Shown in pieces: positions 48,160 to 58,547 of a stretch of 64,000 nt of DNA. A program made the position numbers and the translations under genes. How positions within the stretch are numbered: the stretch's first letter is position 1; the number at the start of each line of letters is the position of its first letter. The notes beneath the pieces are model-generated. The model saw only the letters and a program-made list of their open reading frames with translations. It was not told where the DNA came from and searched no databases. Origin of the DNA: Drosophila pseudoobscura. Its lineage: Eukaryota > Arthropoda > Insecta > Diptera > Drosophilidae. Location of the stretch: the NCBI RefSeq assembly GCF_009870125.1, contig NC_046681.1:15947001-16011000 (forward strand), in the 5' to 3' direction.

Positions 48160-49060
48160 AATATTCATTTCCCCAGGTAGTATTGTATTTCTATCCAAAA
48201 ATCGATAACGTAATTTCAAATACCGATTGGGCGCCTACCACTTTTAGGGTTGCCAACTCGTGCAACTACCAAAAAATCGTTAAATTCAAACGAAAACATG
48301 TCCCCTCTTTCAATTTACATTAGCAAAAAAGGTGAAATCCACTTAATCTGCCGCACAACAAAAAGTGTCCCCCCAATCGGAAAACAAATTTTTATTGAAA
48401 GTAGTGACCCCCATGGGATGTGGGACGAAAAAAAGGGGATTCTGAGGGGGTTGTGTACCAATTTCACTAAGCCGCCTCATCCTAATGCAAAAGCAAGCGA
48501 CCTAAGTGCATGTTTGCGCCATTATTGATGACCCAACGACCGGGAGAAGAACATCCCTGCCCCATTCCATACGATGCTCTGGTGTCTGGTAAGCCACAAG
48601 AAAAAAAGCAGACGGAAAGCAACATGTTTCTGTTGTGGCTGAGGATATGCGTTTCTTGAGGGGTTCGCATCCCCCTTCGTGCGGCGCACAAGGGTGTGAA
48701 ACTAGCGCAACGAATCGTCGAAGGGTGCCGCCGGGGCACGTGGCTAAAAACACACACACAGACCACCGCATAGCCAGACGCCGCATAGAAAAGAAAATAA
48801 TAAACATAAAAAAGGGCAAATCCTGGAGGCGCCCATGGGCAACCAGGATCATGGGGGTGTTCTACTTGATGACTTTATGTCCCCAAGGTATGTGCAGCAG
48901 CGCAGTGACAGCAGGTCCTGCCCGGTCCTGCCCGGTCCGCCTTGGGCTTTATCAGTGGCTTCTGTGGAATATAAAAAAGTTAAATTTATGTGTGTCAATA
49001 GTAAAGATTCAATATGGAAGGAAATTGATGATTAGCTAAAAGTTTTTACGGGTCAAAATA
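48160..49060. other. Relatively GC-rich unexplained island
   Basis: Stands out from AT-rich flanks. Contains an imperfect hairpin at about 48670-48694 (CCCTTCGTGC/GCACAAGGG). The 92-codon plus frame from 48250 starts at TTG and its first ATG is at about 48298; no family recognised. No Pol III or PSEA promoter motif seen. Might be a non-coding RNA, a TE remnant or an old gene fragment. Confidence 0.3.
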
Positions 49061-50017
49061 AAGTGTACATAGATAGTAGTATACTTGCAGTGGGTACACC
49101 CACTTAGCCACGTATCAGAACGCAAAGATTTCTTGTGGATGGTTATAAAACATTTCCAGGGGAAATTGTACCAGAACACAATGTTGAAACTTCTTTTAAA
49201 CCTCTTGTAATCCATCTCTAAGATTGGACAAAGGAGTTGTAATCGTTAAGTTTTTTAGGGAATATGCAAAAGACTACATTTTTAGGAAAACTGAACCAAT
49301 AATTGTTTTTATAAGAACTAGAATAAACAACTAGAATCCAAGACGTTATGCTCTATTGGCTATTATTGGGCAGGATGACCCAACAGACATAAAAATCTAG
49401 TTTTTATTCTCCTAGTTTTTAATGAAGAGAATTAGTATGTGATCCAAATTTAGAGATTCCGTTACGGAATGCTCTCTCGACAACAAACTTTCCCATTGAA
49501 GATCTTAAGTGGTTCTAAATTAACTTTAGTTTGCTAAATGATGGTTATGTAACGGGATTATAAGGTCGATTAATTCCAAAAAAGGTCTCTGAAATTTATC
49601 AGTCCCAGTCCCATCTTTGTATTGATTATAACTCTCCAAATAAGTTTGCTCAAATATATGCCTAGATTAACTGACTGACAATATATTTGCTCTTACGCAG
49701 TGCTGATATTTATAAAGATTGAATCAAATGAAAAAGTTGATTCAAGAAAGTTATATAAAACATCAAATACCAGTTGAAAAAGAAACATTTAATCAAACAA
49801 CTATGAATCGTACAGAATTTATACATTGGATAATGATACTGATATTTCGAAGTACCGTTCGGCAAATTCTTCATCAGGATAGTTTCGATCATCTCCAAAG
49901 TTTGTTACTCATAGCCATAGTCAGCCTCTTTGCCTTTAATCATTTTATCACATCTCCTAGAATCAAAAAATGATCAATTAATATAGGAAGTTCTCTCGAT
50001 CTCATGTTCTACGATAC
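49061..50017. other. Intergenic, AT-rich, no gene seen
   Basis: An 84-codon plus frame (49719-49973) shows no motif, start context or splice evidence. Confidence 0.5.
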
Positions 50018-50509
50018 TCACAAATGTTTCACTCTCGCAATCATTCCCTGTTTATTTCTGTTTGAATCTGTGAGACCCTTAACACATTCCTGTCGCAGCT
50101 GTCTATAGAACTGGTAACAGTGTCCCCTAATCTTCAGCTGTAGATCATTGCAAAGCTCCCAAAGTTGGTCCTCCAGATCCAATCTTGCCATGTTATACTT
50201 CTGAAATTGTTGGAGATTCTTTAGCTTCTGCTGATTACGATTGGCACCCCATGTCAGTGATTCGTGCAGAAATTTATGAAAAGCCTTAAACTCCACATTG
50301 TCGTGGGCATATCCTTGGATATTTTCAAATTCCGCTTTTATCATAATATCGATTTCAAGGGCCTGCTTTTTAGCCTCAGTGGATATAGTCGTTTGGCAGC
50401 TCAATGGCTCCAGACGAAGGTCTAAAATAATGAATGAACTGTGGATTAATAGAATTTTCAAATGAGTATTTTTGCACTTGCATAAAATGAACGCCAATAA
50501 TAACTTCAT
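50018..50509 (-). CDS. Small secreted four-Cys protein, paralogue 1 (150 or 163 aa)
   Basis: ATG at 50509 begins MKLLLAFILC, a signal-peptide core. Either an unspliced frame gives 163 aa, or a 39-bp in-frame GT-AG intron (50439-50477) is removed to give 150 aa and a better hydrophobic signal (ILCNSFIIL). The intron position agrees with the paralogue at 51430-51888, but 39 bp is short for Drosophila. The mature part is helical and charged with cysteines in the pattern SCQT ... LC(N/E)xLQ ... G(H/K)C ... (E/A)CV, all shared with paralogue 2. Family not recognised. Small secreted, fast-diverging tandem pairs are often seminal-fluid or immune effectors in flies, but this is inference. Upstream it shares an ATCGATTCGA-type motif with its paralogue. 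Confidence 0.7.
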   Translation of the reverse strand: MKLLLAFILCKCKNTHLKILLIHSSFIILDLRLEPLSCQTTISTEAKKQALEIDIMIKAEFENIQGYAHDNVEFKAFHKFLHESLTWGANRNQQKLKNLQQFQKYNMARLDLEDQLWELCNDLQLKIRGHCYQFYRQLRQECVKGLTDSNRNKQGMIARVKHL

Positions 50510-50579
50510 TCTGCAGCGGAAGGGTTCTTTTATTAAACTAAATTCCCAGGCAGTGGTACATTCAAGGGAAACCCACGAC

Positions 50580-50598
50580 GAAATCGATTCGATTGGGA
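50580..50598 (-). promoter_or_regulatory. Shared upstream motif, secreted paralogue 1
   Basis: ACGAAATCGATTCGATT (plus-strand orientation) sits about 70-85 bp before the ATG. It matches 51957-51973 before paralogue 2 in sequence and position, so it is a candidate regulatory element of this pair. Confidence 0.55.
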
Positions 50599-51429
50599 TG
50601 GCATACCTAATTACAGAAATTGTTATATCACAGAACTGAGACGATAACAACTTATTTCGTGCAAGATTAAAGATATTTTCATGCCACAAATGTACGATTT
50701 TGAGACTCCTCTGGACCGGTACAGTAAATCGCATTTCACGAGCTCTCCGCTCAATAAAAAACAGAAAATTTAACCGACGGTTAGATCATTGCATTCAGCA
50801 AATAGCATTTGTTGGCTTTACGCATAAGAACAAATTATTCCATTATCCATTTATGGATAGCCAGATCGATTTCTCAGATGGGCTTACTTCGGCGTTTTCA
50901 ACAATACCTGATACTCCAAGGGTTAAGGGTTTTATTGTGGTACATGGCTGCAATCTGGGTCATATCCGAAGATTGTTACAGAATGAACAAATCAATTTTC
51001 AGTAAACTCACTCTGTCGCTCTCTCTCTCTCCCACACTCTTCCTCGTGCAGTGAGTGCCCTCGGGCGGAGGAGAGCGAGATATAACGGCCGGTGTTGGTG
51101 TGAGAAGCGTAAACAATTGCATGATCTCTAAGACAGATCAATACCAAAGGGCAGATGGATAGACAGAGAGCATGCGGTTGTCATTGACTCCGATACTAAT
51201 TGCACGTATTGCGCATATAAAATATATTGTATAGTTTCAAAAAATCGTCAGAATTAATATGGTGTATCGGGTGTGAAAGGCCATTGCCTAATTAAAAATC
51301 CAGACCATAGTCCCTTTCTTTGCCTCGTGTCATACCGAGACATTTCCTAGAAAATAAATGATAGAGTTATAAATTAGCTTAACCAAAAACTCTCTTACTT
51401 CCTCTCACTCTCTCCCTCTCATTTGACAC

Positions 51430-51888
51430 TCACGCTTTCTTAATTACGTTTATGACATCTGCTTTCTTCGTGTTTGTTTTTGTAAGACTCCAAACGCATG
51501 CATCACGTAGTTTTCTAAAGGTTTCATGACATTTTCCCATAATTGACTTTTGGAGTTTTTCGCAAATGTGAAATATTTGCTTCTCCAAGTCAAGTCTCTG
51601 CACATTCCACCGTTGAAAATCTTGCAGAGTTTGCATCTTCGATTGTTCGGAAATCGGTTTTAGTGCATCCAGAAGACGGTCACGCCACCCCGTGAACTCA
51701 GGATTGTTATTAGCAAACCCTCTGATATTTTCCAGTTCAAGTTTGATAAGCGCATCGGTTTGACATGATCCTAATGGAGGATTTGGGGCTAGCCAAAAGC
51801 CTTTTATCGGGGGTCAAATTATTACTTAGAATCAAAGATCTTTGGATTTTGTTCACTTACATATTAGAAACGTTAACAAGAACTTCAT
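51430..51888 (-). CDS. Small secreted four-Cys protein, paralogue 2 (128 aa)
   Basis: Exon 1 (51888-51861) encodes MKFLLTFLI, and exon 2 (51788-51430, TGA) the rest. The 72-bp intron has a strong GTAAGT donor and CTAG acceptor, phase 1. The short signal peptide is followed by SCQTDALIKLELENIRGFA and a helical body ending VINVIKKA. Cysteines align with paralogue 1 (SCQT, ICEKLQ, GKCHE, DACV), as does the (R/D)LDLE segment. It lacks about 20 residues found in paralogue 1 near the N-terminus. A database family is not recognised. Likely secreted, possibly disulfide-bonded. The pair shares strand, exon plan and upstream motif. Confidence 0.75.
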
Positions 51889-51954
51889 CTTCCGGCAAAG
51901 GGGTCTTTACTGAGACTAAGTTTCTAGCCATCAGCAAATTCTAAAGAGAAACTA

Positions 51955-51983
51955 AGACGAAATCGATTCGAATCGTATAAATA
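51955..51983 (-). promoter_or_regulatory. Shared upstream motif and TATA-like site, secreted paralogue 2
   Basis: ACGAAATCGATTCGAATCG is the counterpart of the motif before paralogue 1. Read on the minus strand it is preceded by GTATTTATAC, a possible TATA variant about 90 bp before the ATG. Confidence 0.5.
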
Positions 51984-52064
51984 CGATCATCTACTGGATC
52001 TCCCTACTAGATCCCTCCTAACTTTTTATAAATATTGTAAATAATGTATATACCTTTTCCGCAA

Positions 52065-52700
52065 AATTTAACAGCTTCGTGGTCACCTTTTCGACTGAGC
52101 CGGCCGTACGCTCGTTGGGGTCCATCAGGCGCTTCAGCCAGCGTGGACTCCAGATCCCTTAGGGTCTACGCCCTCTCGGCCTCGCTGAGACCCTCCAGGC
52201 CACCAAATCCATCAGCGGCTCCTCTATATGATCCTGACACGGCACGGACCGCACGAATCGCTCAGCCAGTACTTCTCGTCTGGACTTAGGACCTATACCG
52301 GTTCCGTAAACCAAAACCCCGATGTCCCACCATGTGATCAGTAAGACGGATATGAATAGCATATGGCCGGGGATCTAATCTAGCTCATAGACTTTATTTT
52401 GATCGGTCCTTCCGGGCAGGTGCTATTCATACCAGCACTACCGCTCTTTAATAGAATCCCATATCCAAATCTCTGTAGAGACTGTGCATAGGTTGTCGAG
52501 TTGTGATACTTGTGCGGATAATAGATCGAAATAATCATGGTCGCTTAGGAACTAGTGGAACTTGGTCGGTTAGCGGTCGGCTATCGGTTGTGGGCTTGAA
52601 GGTCGGCGACGGGCTGGTTGGAGTGATCGTGCGTGGCGATTAGAAGGAAGATCCTTCGTCTTCCCCTCAGGGAAACCCAACTAAGAGATGAGACACTGTT
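52065..52700 (-). mobile_element. Probable LTR-retroelement remnant (LTR, primer site and decayed gag start)
   Basis: Read on the minus strand, about 52697 to 52338 has LTR character: it begins TGTCTC, includes AATAAA (about 52395), and ends TGATCACA. It is followed directly by TGGTGGGACATC, which resembles a tRNA primer-binding site. A GC-rich leader and a coding-like stretch (about 52225-52065) follow with an ATG, at least one stop codon and at least one frameshift, ending in AT-rich host DNA. This suggests a 5'-end fragment of a gypsy- or BEL-type element that is long dead. Only one LTR is present here. Family not identified. Confidence 0.4.
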
Positions 52701-55700
52701 CTCAATTTTTCATCTCCATTACGATTAAGCGGCTTTCACAGATACACAGACTCTATACTGTTGAGTGTATGATATCATCGTATTTCTGTGGTTCTGCACG
52801 ATATTTGTTATCCGTTCGTGATGATTTTCGATAGTTAGGTAGGTAGTATCATGTATTTCTACTCTACCAAAAATATACACTCAATAGCTGTAAAACTATG
52901 GATGTTATAGCTTTTTAGATAAAGTTAAAATTCTTTTCTTTTACTCTGTTTCCAGTGGCTATCCCCTATGCAATCTTTCGGCTTTTTCGAGAGAACCCAT
53001 CGAAGCAACCTTTTTCCATTTGCCCCCCATGCCTACACACAACCATATATTTTCCACCACATTGTTTTTCCAGTCCTAACCTAAATCTCTGAGCGTATTT
53101 GTTGCTCCCGGCACTTCTCTCCTACGGTTCATTCCTTCTCTTACTCTCTCTCTCTCCTTTCCTTTTGCTCTTTTCGCCTTTTGCTGTTTTCGTTTACTCA
53201 CAATAAAATCAAAGATTGCGTCTGGGATTTTGTTTTCGCAAACCTTAAAAGAAAACCAAGTCAAATAAGCATCCAAAACCCTCCGGGGATCTACAAGCCC
53301 CGACCCCAGCGACACCGAGTGGCACTCCGTCCGGGTGTGTGTGCCAAATAATAACTTATTGATTTAGATTGCAACTTTAACCGAAGGTTAAAGGTTGGTG
53401 TACAAAAATATATATTAGCAAATGTGTAGACAGTGGCTCCTGCAGGAGGACGCGGGACCGTCTCTTTACTGCGGGCATTTTTTCCAATTAGCAACAAAAC
53501 AAAGGGAAATCAAATCCCAATCCCAGTCCAAATCCGAGAGAAAAAACCGCACAAATAATTACATTGGCTGCCAAACGCAGCTGGAGGGCACGGAAAAAGC
53601 AGCGGACTACAGACTACAGACGACGGAGGCTGCCAGGAAAAACAAATGCGAAGAGGCGAAGAGCAGGCAGGAGCTTCTGGCAGGAGAAACAGTAGCCAAC
53701 AGTAGAAAGGGAAGCATACTTTCAGGCGCCGAAGCCTTAGATACTCTTACAGACCGATTGTTTCTATGAGAGATGGATATTTTTCGGATATTTACATCCA
53801 AAAAAGGATGAAACATTGCTGGTTCCTGATATTTTTATGCTTGAAAACAAGTTTTTCTAACAAAGAGTGGTTTCTGAAACTATTTTTGCCATGCCAGATG
53901 TATGAGGCCTCAACAGATCCTAACTTTATGTTAAAAAAGAAGGGTCTGTGTCTAGATATCATCGATATCGAGGGATGTATCTGCCTGACACATGTCTCTA
54001 CTTTAGATACTTTCTTCTACAGACACAAATAGTTACCCCTTTCTCTTACCATCAAGACCCAGAGTATAAAACCCCATTACCCTCTTTGAAGGGCATCCAA
54101 AAGATGTGTAACTTCCGGTTAGAGGATTAACTATGTGTGTGCTGTGCTGATGTATCTGTGGATGTCAAATTGGCACCGGCAAAAGCAAAACCAGACACAG
54201 AATCAGCAGCAAAAACAACGCCAAGAAGATGGTCCATGGTTTGGGGAGGGCATGGGGCGTGTCCGGGAAAATCTGTCTGTAATTGAGCTTGAGAGTCGCA
54301 GCTGTTTTGGCGGATTTAACAATGCGTTGATGATGAGCCCCCTTCCCGAATGCCCATCCCGTTCTGACTTCGTCCCATTCTGTGCCATTCCGAACCGCTC
54401 TGGTCTGTTCTGTTGGGTTCCTCCTCTGCCCCTAGCAATGTCAGATTTTCTTAGTGGACTCAGGCGATCCCTTGTGGCACAGTGGAACGGTTTTGGGGAA
54501 AAAGTGTGACCTAAGAACGACAGAACTTGAGTTCCTATGGTTTTTATTTGGGGAAATAGGTTTAAATTTTATATAAATATTATATTTATTGTATTTCACA
54601 GGCGCGCTATTCTTGAGAGCATTAAAAAGAGTCGGAAATTGTTTATATCTGTCTTTAGCCGATATAATATCTCATTGATAAGTAATTTCACAGCCTTAAT
54701 GGCTTTGTTTTGGTATGAAAGATCACTGCTTCGACTCCCAGGGGGTAATTGCAGGATAATGAGGGATCAATATGAGATATAGAAGGGGAAATCTGGGGAG
54801 AAACCCCGCAAATTTAATGGCTTGAAGCCAAAAGAGCAATGTGGCGCAGTGGCTACTTAAGGGGAATCCTCGGCAAGTTCTCTCACATTTTAAGCATTTC
54901 TAAAACATTCAAACTCCCCCCAAATGGCATTTCAACCACTGTTCGGGAGCCTTCCCTCTAGCGCAGAAAACATTTCCCCAGCAATTTGAATTAATAAGTT
55001 TATTATTTTCCATTTTTCCCTCTGGTCCTGGGCTCTAGTCCTCGTCCTCGTCCTCGTCGTCGTCCTGCTCTCCTCCTGCAGCGACTTAAGCAGCGGATTT
55101 GTATTTTATGTTATTTAATTTGCTCGGGGGGCACTATGGTCGTGGGCGTGGGTGGCTTGACAGAGAGTCAGGTGCAAGTGTTATTGGGGCCAAGGATTTG
55201 TCCTGCTCTTAGGTTGCTGGCGGCCTCAGCTGTGGGCCTGCACAGAGCGGCTCAAAGTCTCATTTAGTTTTTCGGGCTTTGGGGCTGCCACTTAAGACAC
55301 CCCCCCACTGCCCCCCACTCCATGGACACCTCTTCCACCATTAAATTTCAGGATGGGTTTTCTTCTCTCTATTTTTTTTTCTGTTTATTTCTGCTGAAAT
55401 TTCTTAAGCTTAAGTATTTAATATTTAATTGTTGTTTACACATAATTTGTCCGTGTTTTTAATGCGCTTACAATACAATAGTTTTTCTTTTCTTGTTTAA
55501 TTTAATTTTCTTGTTTAATTTTCAACATGATTGTGCTCAACGATTCTCTCAGTTTTCTTCTGTTTTTCATTTTTCCCCTTAAGGTTGTATATGATTTTTT
55601 TATTCTTAATTTTTTTGATTCGAAATTAAGTTTTGCAAAATTGAAGTTCGTTGTGTGATTTTTTTTTCTTTATGTATTTTATAATTAATAAAAAGAGTGT

Positions 55701-55849
55701 TTAATTTATAATTTATTGTTTTCTTTTTTTATTTTTAAGCATATTTAACAATGCAAAATCAGCACTTATGATTGATATATTCTAAGAAATTAGAAGGGTT
55801 TTTGAATGCAATTTTCAAATGGAATATAGGGTTTCAGAGACGGAGATCG
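52701..55849. other. Non-coding interval, no gene seen
   Basis: Mixed AT-rich sequence with CTCTCT (53135-53160), a CGTCCTCGTCCT tract (55040-55065) and short ORFs without bias or motifs (for example 53422-53769 and 54135-54509). May contain distal Ddr 3' sequence or regulatory DNA. Confidence 0.5.
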
Positions 55850-56565
55850 TCTTTTATGGAGATTGGCGTCAAGACTTCAGACCTTGAAAGCTTTAGTAAA
55901 ACTGTCTCTGGGGTCAAAAAATCACAAAATACAGACGAGGGTGATCTCCAAATCTTTTTAGGACATCAAAACTTTGCAATGGATTCAATTAAGATCGTCT
56001 TTAGTGAGTCTAAGATACCAAAAGCCTGGTATAAAGTCTTGAAAGTGTAGTGAATGAAGCATTGTGTTCCAAATAGAGTGAAAGATCTCCTTAGGAAGCG
56101 CTTTAGATCTTCAAAATACAGAGTCGATGGAGATCGTCTTTGTGCAGCTTTAGTCTCCTAAGGCTATGAAATAGAGTGAAGATCTTCTAAGTGACTCCTC
56201 ACTGATCTCATAAATGGAGATGGAATTGAATGGAGAACATTTACCCTGTAAAATCTTTAAACTAGAGTTATTAAAAATCGCAGAGACTATGGAATACAGT
56301 CAGGATCTATTAAATGAAACATTAGACTTCCCAAAGCTGTGGAAAATAATCTGTGGAGATCTTTTCGAAGGCTCTTTAGATCCAAAAAGCAACGATATAA
56401 AGTAAAAATCTTCCAAATGAATCTTTAGACCTCTAGAGATCTCCTAAATACAGTTTTAGGTAAAAAAAATGGATTAAAGTGGATGAAAATCTTTCACATT
56501 TATAAATTTTTGGCATAAAGTGAAGATCTTCGCTCTTGAAAATTACATTGCATACTCGACAGGCC
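55850..56565. repeat. Degenerate approx. 49-bp tandem repeat, about a dozen units
   Basis: A module close to AAATAGAGTGAAGATCTTC then a CTTTAGA..TC segment recurs with drift: AAATAGAGTG at 56071 and 56169 (98 bp, two units apart), AGATCGTCTTT at about 56000 and 56131, GGAGATCTTTT near 56354, AAGTGAAGATCTTC at 56519. CTTTAGATC/TTTAGACC occurs once per unit. The apparent short ORFs are by-products of the repeat. Old minisatellite; not a recognised family. Confidence 0.7.
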
Positions 56566-57808
56566 GAGATTTTTCGTTTTAATTGAAATTCAATAATGTC
56601 TTTTCTTTTCTTTTCTTTTTTCGTTTTTTGTTCTTTTCTTTTTACTACAGCGAAACCTGGTTAAAGCTTTTCATAGAATGATAGAAATAAAGATAGATAC
56701 AAAGATACATATACAATACTATAATTAATAATATTTTTTCTGATTTTTCCTGGCTCTTGAGAAAAACACAAACCGAAAGCAGGGACAAAGGCACAGGGGA
56801 AATTTGATTAAAGGAAAGATATCATTTGTTGTTGGTTTTTTGTGTTTCTTTTTTCTTGATATGCTAGACGTCTAATTGACCTTCGTTTAGACTTATAGAT
56901 TGAGGGGGGGAGTGTGTGTGTGAGTGTGTGTATCTCTGAGATTAGCCTAGGATTCTTGTAGAGCTCTTTCCTACAAAGCATTTTGCATAAAAAGTTATTT
57001 TTTATTGTCAAAATTATATGCAGGTTTTGTCGTTTGCTTTTTCCATATAATCGAGTAGGTTTTTCCATCATCAAAATTCAATTTTGAGTTGAGATAGAGT
57101 GTCTTTTATGTTTGGGGGCAGGGGGAAGATAGTGGGGGGCGGCATCATATAAATATAGATTCATTTCGATATATACATTTTGAACACGTTAAGCGAAAAT
57201 GATTTAGATACGAGATAGAGTTCAAGAGAGAGAGAGATAGAGAGCATTCAGGTGGAGGAGCGATAGGTACACACATATGTCAATGGTTTCGATCTTTTAG
57301 ATTCTATTTGATAGAATGTAGAGTGTTTTTCGACTACGATTACTTATTTATTAAACATCCATTATTTCATCCATTATTTACAGTCATTCGTATTATAATG
57401 GGTTTTTCGTGCTGCTGCCTTTTAGTGGGTTTCAGATTTAGTTTTAGTTTTTGTATAAGCTATTGACTCGATTGTGTTCTTAAACTTAGGCTATGACTAA
57501 GCGATACCTGTGTTTTACCAGAAAAATAAAGAATAAGAGTACCATCTGATCATCTGATATATGTAAGTGTTTGAAGAGAGGGATGCCCTAAGGAGGGAGG
57601 TCTGCTTTTCATAGATCTTTGCATAGAAATTGTTTTGTTTTTTGTAGTTTATGTTAAGAAATGCCAATTTTCAGAGCCCTTGCCATGAGAAAACTAAATT
57701 TTGTTGTAGGCCTGCATAGGTAGATCTCTTCCTCATGCTTGGATTAACGCAAAATACCCACAAAATCTTTTTTTTTTAACTAAAAAACTGCAATATTGTG
57801 AATTTGCA
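56566..57808. other. Non-coding, no gene seen
   Basis: Contains (CTTTT)n at 56600-56625, GTGTGT near 56915-56935 and GAGAGA at 57225-57245. Probably 3' flank of Ddr. Confidence 0.5.
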
Positions 57809-58020
57809 TACAGCGGGAAGCAAAAGTGAGTGCATAGACTTTCGCCGCTCGTAACAGCCAAAGGAATAAGGCCAAGCAAAATAACTTTTTTCCCCATATA
57901 AATACTTGTCTTCTTAACAAATAAACAATAATTACAAGAACGTATAAGAATTTTTCTAAGAATGAAAAATAAAAACCAAAACCACTTTCATGTACTCACT
58001 TGTGGACATTTTTTGCATAG
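57809..58020. mobile_element. Possible Tc1-like transposon or MITE remnant
   Basis: TACAGCGGGAAGCAAAAGTG begins at 57809 and resembles a Tc1/mariner terminal repeat next to a TA target. An inverted, shorter match (GTACTCACTT, about 57992-58001) lies near the other end with GCATAGAC at both sides. No transposase frame. Weak call. Confidence 0.3.
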
Positions 58021-58372
58021 ACCCTAATTAGATATTACGTTTTTTAATACTGTTTGGAATACTCTCTATCAAATTCCCAAAAATATCTTTTGGAATACGA
58101 TCGGATTAAGTTCGTTTCTTTGAGATGGATTGGATTTTAGGAATAGATATGATCTCTGGGATATGGATAGAATTAAGGAAGTCCTTTATTTGGAGTTAGA
58201 GTTCAAAAATAAAGCCAAAATAGTTATAAAGCCAACAAAATCTTGGACAACTCAAAGCAGTATCCAAAGCAATCCATAAAATCCTGTGGTTATAAACCCT
58301 CCAATACCTTTCTTAGGGCATCCCTGCCTACGACTGGCCGCAGTTTTTTCTTCTTTTTTCCATTCAAAAACA

Positions 58373-58378
58373 TTTATT
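58373..58378 (-). terminator. Candidate Ddr poly(A) signal
   Basis: TTTATT on plus, AATAAA on minus, 170 bp beyond the Ddr stop. Confidence 0.4.
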
Positions 58379-58547
58379 TTTTAAATGCATTCTTCTTCAT
58401 TTTTCATTCGTTTTTAAATGCATAAAATTCGCATAGAATATTCGAAATATATTTATGTATGTTGATTTATGATGTGCTAAAAATTGCATTTAGTTTTCGA
58501 GTTCTTTAGTGTGTTTGCATTTTTGTTGTTGTTTTGTTACAGAGAAT

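Noticed and set aside
48635-48680. tRNA-like B box GGTTCGCATCC
   Set aside because: One base off the B-box consensus, A-box-like sequence only about 27 nt upstream, a mismatch in the T stem and no cloverleaf.
54135-54509. 124-codon plus ORF
   Set aside because: Gln-rich start and random-looking remainder; no homology signal, no splice or promoter evidence.
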